From Azospirillum brasilense (GTDB lineage Bacteria; Pseudomonadota; Alphaproteobacteria; Azospirillales; Azospirillaceae): a stretch of DNA of 64,000 nucleotides. Positions within the stretch are counted from its first letter, which is position 1; every line of letters starts with the position of its first letter. The stretch lies in the NCBI RefSeq assembly GCF_022023855.1, contig NZ_CP059449.1, positions 2,032,501-2,096,500 on the forward strand, written 5' to 3'. Shown here piece by piece: positions 1 to 8,471 of the stretch. The notes beneath the pieces were generated by a model. That model was not told where the DNA came from, made no database searches, and worked only from the letters and a program-made list of their open reading frames with translations. A program made the translations under genes and the position numbers.

Positions 1-532
1 CGGTCGCCTTGCGCAGGTTGAAGCCGAGCAGCGAGACGAAGGCGATCGCGAAGAAGGTACCGGTGCCCGGCCCGAAGAAGCCGTCGTAGAAGCCGATCCC
101 CGTCCCGGCGAGCAGGGCGAAGCCGCGCTCTCCGATGCGCTGCTGCGCGTCGATCTCTCCGGCTTTCGGGGAGACGAGCAGCCAGATGGCGATGCCGATC
201 AGCAGCACCGGGATGACGTTGCGCAGGAATCCCGGATCGATCATCTGGACAATGATGGCGCCCGCCGCGGAGCCGGCGAAGGTGCAGGCGATCATCACCG
301 CCATGTCGCGCGGCTTGACCTCGCCACCGCAGGTGAACTTCACCGCGGCGGAGAGCGAGCCGAAGCTGGATTGCAGCTTGTTCGTCGCCAGCGCCTGCGC
401 GGGCGACAGGCCGGCCCAGAGCAGGGCGGGGAGGGTCAGAAGCCCGCCGCCCCCGGCGATGGCGTCGACGAAGCCCGCGACAAGGCCGACCGCGAACAGC
501 GCGGACAGCGTCTCGATGGAAAGAAGGTCCAT
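1..532 (-). CDS. TSUP (TauE/SafE-like) membrane permease, C-terminus cut by window edge
   Basis: The reading frame opens at the ATG at 532 and stays open to base 1, giving 177 residues and no stop, so the C-terminal part lies outside the window. It is very hydrophobic and carries the two glycine-rich motifs expected of the TSUP/YfcA fold: AGFVDAIAGGGG near residues 19-30 and GFYDGFFGPGTGTF near 148-160. The family moves anions such as sulfite, sulfoacetate or related organosulfur compounds across the inner membrane; the substrate here cannot be read from sequence. It is the last gene on this strand after fba and thiE, starting 19 bases after thiE ends, so co-transcription is possible but functionally unexplained. 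Confidence 0.85.
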   Translation of the reverse strand, partial: MDLLSIETLSALFAVGLVAGFVDAIAGGGGLLTLPALLWAGLSPAQALATNKLQSSFGSLSAAVKFTCGGEVKPRDMAVMIACTFAGSAAGAIIVQMIDPGFLRNVIPVLLIGIAIWLLVSPKAGEIDAQQRIGERGFALLAGTGIGFYDGFFGPGTGTFFAIAFVSLLGFNLRKAT

Positions 533-551
533 GATCCGGCGGCGGCCTTCG

Positions 552-1190
552 TTACCCTTCGGCCGCGGCGATGGCGGCGTTGAACGCCTTCACGGCGGCG
601 CCCGGCCCATCGGGATGGTTCCACACGGCGCCGACCACGGCCAGGAAATCGGCCCCGGCGGTCACCAGCGGCCCGCAATTCTCCTGGGTGATGCCGCCGA
701 TGGCGACGCAGGGGACCTCCATCAGCTCCGACCACCACCGGAGCAGCTCCGGCTCCGCCTTGAATTCGGCGTCCTTGGTGGTGGTGGGGAAGAAGGCGCC
801 GAAGGCGACGTAATCGGCCCCGGCCTCGCCCGCTTCCATGGCGAGATGGCGGCTGTCGTGGCAGGTCACCCCGACGATGGCGTCGTTGCCGACGATCCGC
901 CGCGCCTGGGCGTAGGGCGTGTCCTTCTGCCCGACATGCACGCCGTCGCAGCCGGTCTCGCGGGCCAGTTCGGGGTGGTCGTTCAGGATGAAGGCCACCC
1001 CGCGGTCCTGGGCGATCGGGCGCAGGGCGTCGCAGGCCCGGCGCACGGCGTCATCGGAGCAATCCTTCAAACGCAACTGGACGCAGGCGACGTCGCCCGC
1101 GTCCAGCGCTTCGGTCAGTTTCGGCGCGAACGCCGCCGGCTCCACGGCCGGCGGCGTCACGAGGTAGAGCCGGCAGGCGGTTTCGGTCAC
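552..1190 (-). CDS. thiE: thiamine phosphate synthase
   Basis: The 212-residue product matches ThiE, the cytosolic TIM-barrel enzyme that joins the thiazole phosphate and HMP-pyrophosphate to make thiamine monophosphate. Family landmarks appear in order: CVQLRLKD near residue 36, GVHVGQKD near 82, a GVTCHDSRH segment near 106, FFPTTTKD near 133 and AIGGIT near 162. The second serine usually seen in the G-x-S-x-H motif reads T/C here. The start lies 12 bases after the stop of the aldolase gene, on the same strand. Pairing of fba and thiE recurs in alphaproteobacteria. No thiamine riboswitch was seen upstream, which fits a downstream operon position. Confidence 0.93.
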   Translation of the reverse strand: MTETACRLYLVTPPAVEPAAFAPKLTEALDAGDVACVQLRLKDCSDDAVRRACDALRPIAQDRGVAFILNDHPELARETGCDGVHVGQKDTPYAQARRIVGNDAIVGVTCHDSRHLAMEAGEAGADYVAFGAFFPTTTKDAEFKAEPELLRWWSELMEVPCVAIGGITQENCGPLVTAGADFLAVVGAVWNHPDGPGAAVKAFNAAIAAAEG

Positions 1191-1202
1191 CCGAGGCGAT
1201 CC

Positions 1203-2132
1203 TTACTCTTTGCCCTGGTAGATCTTCATGATCCGGTCGAGCAGCTTCAAAGCATCCTCGCGCGGGCGCTGGAAGGCGTTGCGGCCGATGATCGAGCCGT
1301 TGCCGCCGCCGTCGCGGATCGCGCGGGCGTCCTCGAACACCGCGTCCTCGCCCTTGGTGGCGCCGCCCGAGAAGACCACGATGCGGCGGCCGTTGAAGGC
1401 GCACTGCATGATGTGGCGGACGCGGTCGGCCTGGGTGGCGATCGGGATGTTCTTGGACTCGTAGACCTTCTTGGCCTCCGCCTGCTCCAGATGGGCCGAC
1501 GGCAGCTTCACCTTGATGATGTGGGCGCCGAGCAGCGCGGCCATGTGGGCGGCGTAGCCGATCACGTCGATGGCCAGCTCGCCCTCCTTGGAGATCGTGC
1601 CGCCGCGCGGGTAGGACCACAGGACGGTGGGCAGGCCGACCGACTTGGCCTCCTTCGACAGCTCGCGGATCTCCTCGTACTGGTCGTACATGGCGTCCGA
1701 GCCGGGGTAGATCGTGAAGCCGATGGCCGAGCAGCCGAGGCGCAGCGCGTCCTGCACCGAGGCGGTCACCGCCTGATCGGCGTCCTCCTTCTGGCGCGAC
1801 AGGCTGTTGGCGCTGTTCATCTTGAGGATCAGCGGGATCGAGCCGGCGAAGGTCGAGGCGCCGGCCTCCAGCGAGCCCAGCGGCGCGGCATAGGCGTTGC
1901 AGCCGGCGTCGATGGCGAGCTGGTAATGGTAGTGCGGGTCGTAGCCCGGCTCGTTCGGCGCGAAGCTGCGCGCCGGGCCGTGCTCGAAGCCCTGGTCGAC
2001 GGGGAGGATCACCAGCTTGCCGGTGCCGCCCAACTTGCCTTCCATAAGAATGCGCGCAAGGTTGGCCTTGACGCCCGGGGTGTCGCTTTCGTAGTTCGCA
2101 AGAATTTCCTTAACACGACGAGTGAGCTTCAT
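1203..2132 (-). CDS. fbaB: class I fructose-bisphosphate aldolase (DhnA/FbaB type)
   Basis: The 309-residue protein is a DhnA-type class I aldolase, interconverting fructose-1,6-bisphosphate with dihydroxyacetone phosphate and glyceraldehyde-3-phosphate through a lysine Schiff base. Visible landmarks are ILPVDQGFEHGP near residues 42-53, GFTIYPGSD near 138-146, the lysine-bearing strand IIKVKLP near 205-211 (candidate Schiff-base lysine K207 or K209) and the phosphate-binding FSGG near 254 and GRNAFQR near 283. It needs no metal, unlike class II enzymes. A purine-rich GGGGAAGAG stretch precedes the ATG. It sits a few kilobases from gap and tkt, consistent with a dispersed glycolysis/gluconeogenesis and pentose-phosphate cluster. 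Confidence 0.92.
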   Translation of the reverse strand: MKLTRRVKEILANYESDTPGVKANLARILMEGKLGGTGKLVILPVDQGFEHGPARSFAPNEPGYDPHYHYQLAIDAGCNAYAAPLGSLEAGASTFAGSIPLILKMNSANSLSRQKEDADQAVTASVQDALRLGCSAIGFTIYPGSDAMYDQYEEIRELSKEAKSVGLPTVLWSYPRGGTISKEGELAIDVIGYAAHMAALLGAHIIKVKLPSAHLEQAEAKKVYESKNIPIATQADRVRHIMQCAFNGRRIVVFSGGATKGEDAVFEDARAIRDGGGNGSIIGRNAFQRPREDALKLLDRIMKIYQGKE

Positions 2133-2312
2133 CTGGCTCTTCCCCTTGGGGTTTCTGTCGGAAATGCGGCCCTCATAGCCCAGCGCGGGACTCTTTGCAA
2201 CGTCGGCAGGGGTGTAACGCGGCCTCCCGCGGCGCCAAAAGGGCCTATCCGAGAGGTCGGATCCGGAATTCTCCCAAAGGCGAGGCGAACGTCGCGCAAC
2301 AGCCTTTTGTTG

Positions 2313-2594
2313 TCACAGCACGAATTGGACGATGATGTAGAGGCCGTAGCCCGCCCCCACCGCCACGGCCCACGCCCCGGCGGCCAGGCCGGCCCAGACG
2401 ACGAGGAGCCGGGCGCCGCGGATCTTCTCCACCTGAGGCGCGGGAAAGCGCGCGCCGCGCGGAAGCCCGTCCGGCCTCTCCGGATGGAGCGGGGCGGAGT
2501 CCTCGCCCTTCAGCGGTGTGGCGTCCGCCTGGGGCCGCAAAGGCGTGGTCGTGGTCATGGGGGTGGTACCGCATCGTGATGATGAAATCACCAT
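2313..2594 (-). CDS. small single-pass membrane protein, unknown function
   Basis: A 93-codon frame with a polar N-terminal half rich in Pro, Arg and Asp and one C-terminal hydrophobic helix (about residues 64-92, LLVVWAGLAAGAWAVAVGAG), so probably a tail-anchored inner-membrane protein. I do not recognise a family. The start is uncertain: an internal ATG at 2558 begins MTTTTPLRPQ and would give a cleaner 81-residue protein, while neither start has a good Shine-Dalgarno. An overlapping frame with an HDHDH stretch lacks the membrane helix and is less convincing. It lies about 180 bases upstream of fba on the same strand. Confidence 0.55.
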   Translation of the reverse strand: MVISSSRCGTTPMTTTTPLRPQADATPLKGEDSAPLHPERPDGLPRGARFPAPQVEKIRGARLLVVWAGLAAGAWAVAVGAGYGLYIIVQFVL

Positions 2595-2645
2595 ACACCA
2601 CTTTTGATCGTGCGGATTTGGGGAAAAAGCGGTATCGCCTTGAGA

Positions 2646-3089
2646 CTATTCCGTGACATGGCCATTGTCTTGCCCGCTTAGCCAGTTCCGGCAGGCGCGC
2701 CAGGGATCGCGGGCACCGCGTAGGTCGAGGGCGATGGGAAGCGCCGTCAGCAGGCGGGCGCCGCGCTGCGCGGCGATGTCGCCCAGCCGCTCCGCGACGT
2801 CCACCCGCCCGGTGAACAGGATCGCACCGATCCCGGCGGACAACGCGCCCAGGGCATCGCCGGGCCGGTCGGCGCAGTCAAGCACCGCGGTCATCACAAC
2901 CGATGGATGCCGGGCAGTGGCGCGGGCGACAACCTCGCGAAACCAGCCGGCCCCGGCGGAGGCCGCCGCACCGGGTGCGCTGACCAGCAGAAGGGGAACG
3001 CCGAGGTCCGTCGCAACGGCGCAGGCGGCGTCGGCGTCGTTCAGGCCGTGGATGCGGATGGGGCGGTTATGCGCGGGCATGGCGGTCAT
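2646..3089 (-). CDS. conserved-looking hypothetical protein
   Basis: The 147-residue product is alanine-rich, has no signal peptide or membrane helix, and alternates short hydrophobic strands with helices (PLLLVSAPG, VVMTAVLDCADRPG, IGAILFTGR, ARLLTALPIALDLRG), the look of a small alpha/beta barrel fragment or Rossmann-like domain. Two segments resemble the phosphate-loop and strand spacing of aldolase-like proteins, but no catalytic motif can be named. It is read in the same direction as the aldolase gene and ends about 50 bases before the small membrane-protein gene. Start at 3089 or the internal ATG nine bases later; no strong ribosome binding site decides between them. Confidence 0.6.
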   Translation of the reverse strand: MTAMPAHNRPIRIHGLNDADAACAVATDLGVPLLLVSAPGAAASAGAGWFREVVARATARHPSVVMTAVLDCADRPGDALGALSAGIGAILFTGRVDVAERLGDIAAQRGARLLTALPIALDLRGARDPWRACRNWLSGQDNGHVTE

Positions 3090-3207
3090 GACGGGAAAAT
3101 CCGAGTGGGCATTTCCCCATCCCTATGCCGGGAATTGAGGCAGGTCAAACCGCCGGGGCGGAGGCGAGGCTATCCTTCCACCCCACGCATCCCTGGGGTC
3201 GCCGCCG

Positions 3208-3552
3208 ATGATGGACTATAAGGGCTACAAGGCCCAGATCGATTTCGACGACGATGCCGGCATCTTCGTCGGCGCCGTCATCAACACGCGCGACGGCATC
3301 ACCTTCACCGGCCGCTCGGTCGATGAGCTGCGCAGGGCCTTCCGCGAGGCTGTGGACGATTATCTGGCGATGGCTTGCGACATGGCGGGCAACACCGAGC
3401 AGCCCTATTCGGGCAAGCTCGCCATCCGCGTCAATCCGATGCTCCACCGCGCCATCGCCACCTGTGCGGAACGCGAAGGCAAGAGCGTCGCAGCCTGGGT
3501 CGCCGATCAACTGGCGCAGGCCACGGGCATCAATGCCGTCAAGGCGGGGTGA
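3208..3552 (+). CDS. HicB-family antitoxin-like protein without a HicA partner
   Basis: The 114-residue protein has the two-part HicB layout: an N-terminal partial RNase-H-like domain (YKGYKAQIDFDDDAGIFVG, then GRSVDELRRAFREAVDDYL, residues about 5-50) and a C-terminal ribbon-helix-helix segment (AIRVNPMLHRAIATCAEREG, about 72-91). In complete modules HicB neutralises and represses the small RNA-targeting toxin HicA encoded next to it. No HicA-sized frame with the family's G-S-H-x-x-x motif is present: upstream there are only 118 bases before a gene on the other strand, and downstream a terminator follows at once. It therefore looks like an orphan that may act only as a DNA-binding regulator. 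Two adjacent ATGs at 3208 and 3211 could start it. Confidence 0.8.
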   Translation: MMDYKGYKAQIDFDDDAGIFVGAVINTRDGITFTGRSVDELRRAFREAVDDYLAMACDMAGNTEQPYSGKLAIRVNPMLHRAIATCAEREGKSVAAWVADQLAQATGINAVKAG

Positions 3553-3598
3553 CCGAATTCCGGCGGGAAACACGCCGGCGAACAGGATGACGGACATG

Positions 3599-3630
3599 AA
3601 AAAGGGCGCCCCGTTCAGGGCGCCCTTTCT
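3599..3630. terminator. bidirectional intrinsic terminator between hicB-like gene and gap
   Basis: A perfect 10-bp stem, AAAGGGCGCC (3601-3610) with GGCGCCCTTT (3619-3628), and an 8-base loop. A T-run on each strand follows the stem, so it can end the HicB-like transcript (+) and the gap transcript (-). Confidence 0.85.
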
Positions 3631-3654
3631 CTTTGGCCGCAAGCCGCGGGTGGC

Positions 3655-4662
3655 TTACTTGGCGTTGGCCATGGCGACGGCGGTGTCGCTCATGCGGTTG
3701 GAGAAGCCCCACTCGTTGTCGTACCAGGTCATGATGCGGACGAAGTTGCCGTCGATGACCTTGGTCTCGTTCAGCGCGAAGATCGAGCTGTGCGGGTCGT
3801 GGTTGAAGTCGGTGGAGACCAGATCCTCGGTGTAGGCGCCCAGGATGCCCTTGAGCGGGCCGTTGGCGGCCTCGGCGATCGCCTTGGTGATCTCCTCCAC
3901 CGAGGTGGCGCGCTTGGCGGTGAACTTGAAGTCGACGACCGAGACGTTGGGCGTCGGCACGCGCATGGCGGTGCCGTCCAGCTTGCCCTTCAACTCGGGC
4001 AGCACCTTGCCCACCGCCTTGGCGGCCCCGGTCGAGGTCGGGATCATGTTCAACGCCGCGGCGCGGGCGCGGTGCAGGTCCTTGTGGTTGGTGTCGACGA
4101 TGCGCTGATCCCCCGTGTAGGAGTGGATCGTCGTCATGAAGCCCTTCTCGATGCCGATCAGGTTGTTCAGCACGAAGGCCACCGGGGCCAGGCAGTTCGT
4201 CGTGCACGACGCGTTCGAGACGATGCGGTGATCGGCCTTGAGCTGGTCGTGGTTGACGCCGTAGACCACCGTGATGTCCTCGTCGGTGGCCGGGGCGGAG
4301 ATCAGCACCTTCTCCGCACCCGCTTCCAGATGCTTGGCGGCGTCGGCGCGCTTGGTGAAGATGCCCGAGCATTCCATGGCGATCTGGATGCCCAGATCCT
4401 TCCACGGCAGCTTGGCCGGGTCACGCTCCTGCACGACCTTGATCGAGTGGCCGTTGACGATCAGCTCGCCGTCGCGGGTCTCGATCGTGCCGGGGAAACG
4501 GCCGTGGACGCTGTCGTACTTCAGCAGGTGGGCGTTGGCCTTGAGGTCGGCCAGGTCGTTGATCGCCACGACCTCCACGTCGTTGCGGCCGCTCTCGTAG
4601 ATGGCCCGCAGAACCAGACGGCCGATACGGCCAAAACCGTTGATCGCTACCCGAACAGCCAT
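3655..4662 (-). CDS. gap: type I glyceraldehyde-3-phosphate dehydrogenase
   Basis: The 335-residue product is full-length GAPDH, which oxidises glyceraldehyde-3-phosphate to 1,3-bisphosphoglycerate with NAD(P). It shows the N-terminal nucleotide-binding INGFGRIGR (residues 7-15), the catalytic ASCTTNCLAP with Cys153, the paired histidine in TTIHSYTGDQ near 180, and the conserved C-terminal WYDNEWGFSNRM. The residue after the second NAD strand (AINDLAD) has Asp, which favours NAD over NADP. I chose the ATG at 4662 because GGAGGAAAACA sits just before it; the frame stays open to 4785 but that extension has no homology. It lies downstream of tkt on the same strand, separated by 94 bases that hold a strong stem-loop. 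Confidence 0.96.
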   Translation of the reverse strand: MAVRVAINGFGRIGRLVLRAIYESGRNDVEVVAINDLADLKANAHLLKYDSVHGRFPGTIETRDGELIVNGHSIKVVQERDPAKLPWKDLGIQIAMECSGIFTKRADAAKHLEAGAEKVLISAPATDEDITVVYGVNHDQLKADHRIVSNASCTTNCLAPVAFVLNNLIGIEKGFMTTIHSYTGDQRIVDTNHKDLHRARAAALNMIPTSTGAAKAVGKVLPELKGKLDGTAMRVPTPNVSVVDFKFTAKRATSVEEITKAIAEAANGPLKGILGAYTEDLVSTDFNHDPHSSIFALNETKVIDGNFVRIMTWYDNEWGFSNRMSDTAVAMANAK

Positions 4663-4724
4663 TGTTTTCCTCCAGTCTGGCATTCCCCGACCCCGAACCG
4701 AACGGCTTGGGGCGGTCACTCCCG

Positions 4725-4746
4725 GCCCCGGACCGAAGTCCGGGGC
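4725..4746 (-). other. stable RNA stem-loop with a C(UUCG)G tetraloop between tkt and gap
   Basis: On the minus strand nine perfect base pairs, GCCCCGGAC and GTCCGGGGC, close a TTCG loop. It starts 10 bases after the tkt stop. No T-run follows, so it is unlikely to be an intrinsic terminator; an mRNA-end stabiliser or processing site is more likely. Confidence 0.6.
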
Positions 4747-4756
4747 GGCAATTCGA

Positions 4757-6769
4757 TTACAAGCGCGCCTTCGCCGCGGCGACAACAGCCTCGGCGGTGA
4801 TGCCGAAGTGCTTGTAGAGTTCCTGATAGGGGGCCGACTCGCCGAAGCCGCTCATGCCGACGAAGGCGACGGCCGTGGCGCCCGGATAGCCGAGCCAGCG
4901 GTCCCAGCCCTGACGGATGGCGGCCTCGACCGCGACGCGGACGCCGCTTCCGAGCACGGAGGCCTTGTAGGCGTCGTCCTGCGCCTCGAACAGTTCGAAG
5001 CTCGGGATCGACACCACGGCGGCGCCGATGCCCTCGGCCTGCAACGCCTTGCGGGCCTCGGCGGCCAGCGAGACTTCCGAGCCGGTGGCGAGCAGCGTCA
5101 CCTTGCGCTCGCCCTCGGCCTCCTGGATCACGTAGCCGCCGCGGGCGGAGCGGTTCTCCGCCGCGTGCTCGGTGCGCAGGGTCGGCACGTTCTGACGGGT
5201 CAGCGCAAGGACGGACGGGCCGTTGACCCGCTCCAGCGCGATCTGCCAGCACTCCGCGGTCTCGACGGCGTCGGCCGGGCGCAGGGTCAGCAGGTTCGGA
5301 ATGGCGCGCAGAGCGGCCAGATGCTCCACCGGCTGGTGGGTCGGGCCGTCCTCGCCGAGGCCGATCGAGTCGTGGGTCATCACGAAGATCGAGCGCTGCT
5401 TCATCAGCGCGGCCAGACGGATCGACGGGCGGCAGTAGTCGGCGAACTGCATGAAGGTGCCGCCGTAGGGAATGACGCCGCCGTGCAGCGCCATGCCGTT
5501 CATGACGGTGGCCATGCCGTGTTCGCGCACGCCGTAGCGGACGTAGCGGCCGTTGAATTCACCGCGGCCCTTCATGTCGGCGGTGTTCTTCGCCTTGGTG
5601 TTGTTCGACGGGGTCAGGTCGGCGGAGCCGCCGATCATTTCCGGCACCGCCGGGACCAGGATGTCGAGCACGTTGCCCGACGCGACGCGGGTCGCCCAGC
5701 TCGGCTTGTCCTCCGACACCTTCTTCTTGAAGGCGGCGATCAGCTCGTCCAGGCCGGCGGGAACGCCGCGGTCCATGGCCGCCTCGAACGCCTTGCGGGC
5801 GGAGGGGTCCATCGACGCGACGCGCTGCGCCCAGTCGGCGTAGGCGGCGTCGGCGCGGGTGCCGGCGGCGCGCCAGGCGTCCAGCACGTCCTGCGGAACG
5901 ACGAAGGCCTCGTGCGGCCAGCCGAGATTCTCACGGGTGGCGGCCACCTCGTCGGCGCCCAGCGGCGAGCCGTGGCAGCCGTGGGTGTTGGCCTTGTTCG
6001 GGGCGCCCTTGCCGATGATGGTGCGGCAGGCGATCAGCGTCGGCTTGTCGGAGTCCTGCGCGGCCTCGATGGCCTTGGCGACGGCTTCCGGATCGTGGCC
6101 GTCGACGGTCGCCGTGTTCCAGCCGTAGGAGCGGAAGCGGGCCGGCGTGTCGTCGGTGAAGCTGAGATCGGTCGAACCGTCGATGGAGATGTGGTTGTCG
6201 TCCCACAGCACGATCAGGCGGTTCAGCCCGAGATGGCCGGCCAGCGAGCAGGCTTCGTGGCTGACGCCCTCCATCAGGTCGCCGTCCGAGGCGATGACGT
6301 AGGTGTAGTGGTTGATCAGGTCGTCGCCGAAGCGGGCGTTGGTGATGCGCTCCGCCAGGGCGAAGCCGACGGCGGTGGAGACGCCCTGGCCCAGCGGGCC
6401 GGTGGTCATCTCGATGCCGAGCGACGGATCGACCTCCGGATGGCCCGGCGTCAGGCTGCCGAGCTGGCGGAAGCGCTTCAGCTCGTCGATGGTCATCCGC
6501 TCATAGCCGGTCAGGTAGCCCAGCGAGTAGATCAGCATCGAGCCGTGGCCGGCCGACAGGATGAAGCGGTCGCGGTCGGCCCAGGCCGGCTGCTTCGGGT
6601 TGAACTTCAGGAAGCGCGTGAACAGCACCGTGGCCACGTCGGCCATGCCCATCGGCATGCCGGGGTGGCCGGACTTCGCGGCCTCCACCGCGTCCATGGA
6701 CAGCGCGCGGATGGCGTTCGCCATGGTGGTGATGGGGGCGGGCGGGGTGGCGGCGGAAGCAGCGGACAT
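4757..6769 (-). CDS. tkt: transketolase
   Basis: The 670-residue protein has the usual transketolase length and motifs. It transfers two-carbon ketol units between sugar phosphates in the pentose-phosphate (or Calvin-type) pathway using thiamine pyrophosphate. Seen are [10 protein letters not shown] near residue 31, [15 protein letters not shown] near 70, the TPP/metal segment [12 protein letters not shown] near 155, and in the second half the pyrimidine-domain EHG motif (YGVREHGMA) and [18 protein letters not shown]. The ATG at 6769 is preferred: AGGAAC precedes it and the protein begins like other transketolases ([25 protein letters not shown]). The frame continues open upstream to 6970 without homology. 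Gene order tkt then gap suggests one carbon-metabolism operon. Confidence 0.95.
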   Translation of the reverse strand: MSAASAATPPAPITTMANAIRALSMDAVEAAKSGHPGMPMGMADVATVLFTRFLKFNPKQPAWADRDRFILSAGHGSMLIYSLGYLTGYERMTIDELKRFRQLGSLTPGHPEVDPSLGIEMTTGPLGQGVSTAVGFALAERITNARFGDDLINHYTYVIASDGDLMEGVSHEACSLAGHLGLNRLIVLWDDNHISIDGSTDLSFTDDTPARFRSYGWNTATVDGHDPEAVAKAIEAAQDSDKPTLIACRTIIGKGAPNKANTHGCHGSPLGADEVAATRENLGWPHEAFVVPQDVLDAWRAAGTRADAAYADWAQRVASMDPSARKAFEAAMDRGVPAGLDELIAAFKKKVSEDKPSWATRVASGNVLDILVPAVPEMIGGSADLTPSNNTKAKNTADMKGRGEFNGRYVRYGVREHGMATVMNGMALHGGVIPYGGTFMQFADYCRPSIRLAALMKQRSIFVMTHDSIGLGEDGPTHQPVEHLAALRAIPNLLTLRPADAVETAECWQIALERVNGPSVLALTRQNVPTLRTEHAAENRSARGGYVIQEAEGERKVTLLATGSEVSLAAEARKALQAEGIGAAVVSIPSFELFEAQDDAYKASVLGSGVRVAVEAAIRQGWDRWLGYPGATAVAFVGMSGFGESAPYQELYKHFGITAEAVVAAAKARL

Positions 6770-7095
6770 CGGGCAGGGTTCCTGAAGAAAGTTCCCGTGG
6801 GCAGGCGGGCAGCGAACGGTGGGGCCGAATGGTATTGGGCAACACCGATTGGGCGGGAAACAAGGCTTCCCGCAGGACGCGCGCACCATGCAGAACCCGT
6901 GTGCGCAGGTCAACACGGGAATGGGGATGGCGGTCCGGCTTCCGGCGCATTGTGACGGCGCCATTTCCACCGTGAACTGCGGCGTAATTCCGGTTGACGG
7001 GGCGGTGTGGCGGGCCCAACTGTAGCGCTCGGCATTTTATGCATGTGTGAACTGCAGCCCTCAGCCGTCCATCCGTCCGTCAAGGTTCCCCGCCC
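6770..7095. other. divergent intergenic region between tkt and the DUF4164 gene
   Basis: These 326 bases separate tkt (leftward) from the DUF4164-zapA operon (rightward) and must hold both promoters. A TTGACG at 6994-6999 is a possible rightward -35 element, but no convincing -10 follows at 17 bases. The A+T-richer GCATTTTATGCATG near 7031-7044 is the likeliest opening site. No gene or repeat was found here. Confidence 0.4.
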
Positions 7096-7320
7096 ATGGA
7101 TTCCCTGAAAGCCGCGCTCGACCGCCTCTCCAAGGCCGTGGATCGTCTGGAGCATGCCGCGTATGCCCGCGAGGAACGGGTGGCCAAGCGCGAGCAGGAG
7201 CTGAGCGAGTCCCTGCGCGAGGCCCGCATCGAGCAGGCGCGGGCCCAGGAGAACGCGGAAACCGTGTCGAAGCGTCTGGAGGCGGCCATCGGCCGTCTCG
7301 AAGCGGTTCTGGAGAATTGA
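7096..7320 (+). CDS. DUF4164-type small coiled-coil protein
   Basis: The 74-residue product is almost entirely a charged amphipathic helix (SLKAALDRLSKAVDRLEH, then long Glu/Arg/Lys heptads), predicted to form a coiled coil, with no membrane segment. This matches the alphaproteobacterial DUF4164 family, found directly upstream of zapA. The gene ends three bases before zapA starts, so the two are almost surely co-translated. Function is not established; by context it may assist ZapA or FtsZ-ring organisation, but that is inference from position. Confidence 0.8.
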   Translation: MDSLKAALDRLSKAVDRLEHAAYAREERVAKREQELSESLREARIEQARAQENAETVSKRLEAAIGRLEAVLEN

Positions 7321-7323
7321 GCC

Positions 7324-7638
7324 ATGGCCCAGGTGGAATTCGAGGTGAACGGACGCGCCTACCGCGTCTTCTGCCAGGACGGGCAGGAGGCCCGCCTGCG
7401 TGAGCTGGCCGGCTTCGTCGACGCCAAGCTGAAGCAGGTGACCGGCGGCGGCAAATCCGGGTCGGAGGCACAGATGCTCGTTCTCACCGCCATCGTCATG
7501 GCCGACGAGATGCAGGACGTGATGGCCGGTCGCGGCCTTGCCCCGCTGTCCACGGTCAACGAGGCCGAGGTGGCCGCCGCCGTAGACAATGTCGCTTTGC
7601 GCATTGAAGAGGTTGCCGCGCGGCTCGAGCGCGCTTAA
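7324..7638 (+). CDS. zapA: cell division protein ZapA
   Basis: The 104-residue protein has the ZapA layout: an N-terminal globular part (MAQVEFEVNGRAYRVFCQDG, then AGFVDAKLKQV near residues 31-41) followed by a helical tail. ZapA binds FtsZ at midcell and cross-links protofilaments. The C-terminal helix (VDNVALRIEEVAARLERA) is the dimer coiled coil. Its context is diagnostic for alphaproteobacteria: a DUF4164 gene upstream, the 6S RNA gene just downstream and then fau. Confidence 0.88.
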   Translation: MAQVEFEVNGRAYRVFCQDGQEARLRELAGFVDAKLKQVTGGGKSGSEAQMLVLTAIVMADEMQDVMAGRGLAPLSTVNEAEVAAAVDNVALRIEEVAARLERA

Positions 7639-7647
7639 GTTAGTGAA

Positions 7648-7813
7648 CGGAAGGTCGCTGCCTGGTTCGTCAGGTCGCAATAATCCCCAGGGCCGATAAT
7701 CTTAGACTCTCGGGAGCTGTCCCTGTCCGGACCCTGGTCCGGTTATACGGCGCCCACCTGCTCTGCAGGTCATGGAGGATAAGCAATGCCAACGGCCAAG
7801 GCGGCACCTTCCG
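7648..7813 (+). ncRNA. ssrS: 6S RNA
   Basis: The gap between zapA and fau is the standard site of 6S RNA. The sequence supports it: CGGAAGGT at 7648-7655 pairs perfectly with ACCTTCCG at 7806-7813, with further pairing inward (CGCTGCC against GGCGGC), giving the terminal closing stem. Between lie G/C-rich arms (CCTGGTTCGTCAGG; GTCCGGACCCTGGTCCGG) and a central A/T-containing stretch (AATAATCCCC...CCGATAATC) fitting the open-promoter-like bubble. 6S RNA sequesters housekeeping RNA polymerase in stationary phase. Exact ends are estimates from the closing stem. Confidence 0.85.
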
Positions 7814-7850
7814 CCTCTCCCCTGAATTTTCCCGACCTTTCCAGGCGACG

Positions 7851-8459
7851 ATGAGCGACCCGCGCGCGGCCAAGGACGCCGCCCGAGCCCAGGCCCGCGC
7901 CCGGCGCGACTCCCTCAGCGACGACCAGCTGCGCGCTTTTGCCGCGGATGCTCTGCGCGAGCGCTTCCTGGAGGATCTGGTGCGACCGGGATTCATCCCA
8001 GACGGACCGGTCGCCGGCTATTGGCCGCTCGGTTCGGAACTCGACGTGCGGCCTCTGCTGCTCCATCTTAAGACGGGCGGACTTAAGACGGGCAGGCGCT
8101 CCATCGCGCTTCCGGTGTCCGGGCCGCGCGGGCAGGCGCTGACCTTCCGCGACTGGGATCCCGTGCTGCCGCTGGCCGCCGGCCGCTACGGCATCCAGGA
8201 ACCGGGCACCGACCGGCCCGAGGTGGTTCCGGCGGTGCTTCTGGTGCCGATGCTGGCCTTCGACCGCAGCGGGCACCGGCTGGGCTACGGCGCCGGCTAC
8301 TACGACCGGACGCTGGATGCCCTGCGCGCGATCCGTCCCGTCCTGGCGGTCGGCATGGCCTTCGCCGCGCAAGAGATGGACGCGGTGCCCTGCGGGGCGC
8401 ACGACGAGCGGCTCGATTGGATTCTGACGGAGCGCGAGACGCTCCGCTTTACGCAGTGA
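7851..8459 (+). CDS. fau: 5-formyltetrahydrofolate cyclo-ligase
   Basis: The 202-residue protein converts 5-formyl-THF to 5,10-methenyl-THF with ATP. It has the family pattern: basic N-terminal helices with RARRDSLSDD, the VAGYWPLGSELDVRPLL region near residue 53, and the strongly conserved LGYGAGYYDRTL near 144-155, then the C-terminal VPCGAHDERLDWILTE. In many proteobacteria this gene directly follows 6S RNA, as it does here, and can be co-transcribed with it. The next gene starts 12 bases after the stop. Confidence 0.93.
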   Translation: MSDPRAAKDAARAQARARRDSLSDDQLRAFAADALRERFLEDLVRPGFIPDGPVAGYWPLGSELDVRPLLLHLKTGGLKTGRRSIALPVSGPRGQALTFRDWDPVLPLAAGRYGIQEPGTDRPEVVPAVLLVPMLAFDRSGHRLGYGAGYYDRTLDALRAIRPVLAVGMAFAAQEMDAVPCGAHDERLDWILTERETLRFTQ

Positions 8460-8471
8460 AGGTTGGGGACG

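Noticed and set aside
135..2579. Long rightward open frame of 814 codons over thiE and fba
   Set aside because: Low-complexity Arg/Gly/Ala translation with no family; it is the shadow of two well-supported minus-strand genes in GC-rich DNA.
2245..2601. Alternative 118-codon frame with an HDHDH stretch overlapping the small membrane protein
   Set aside because: No membrane helix or motif; the other frame has a convincing helix. The choice is not certain.
4601..6955. 784-codon rightward frame opposite tkt
   Set aside because: Antisense shadow of transketolase; rich in Arg, Gly, Val and His without motifs.
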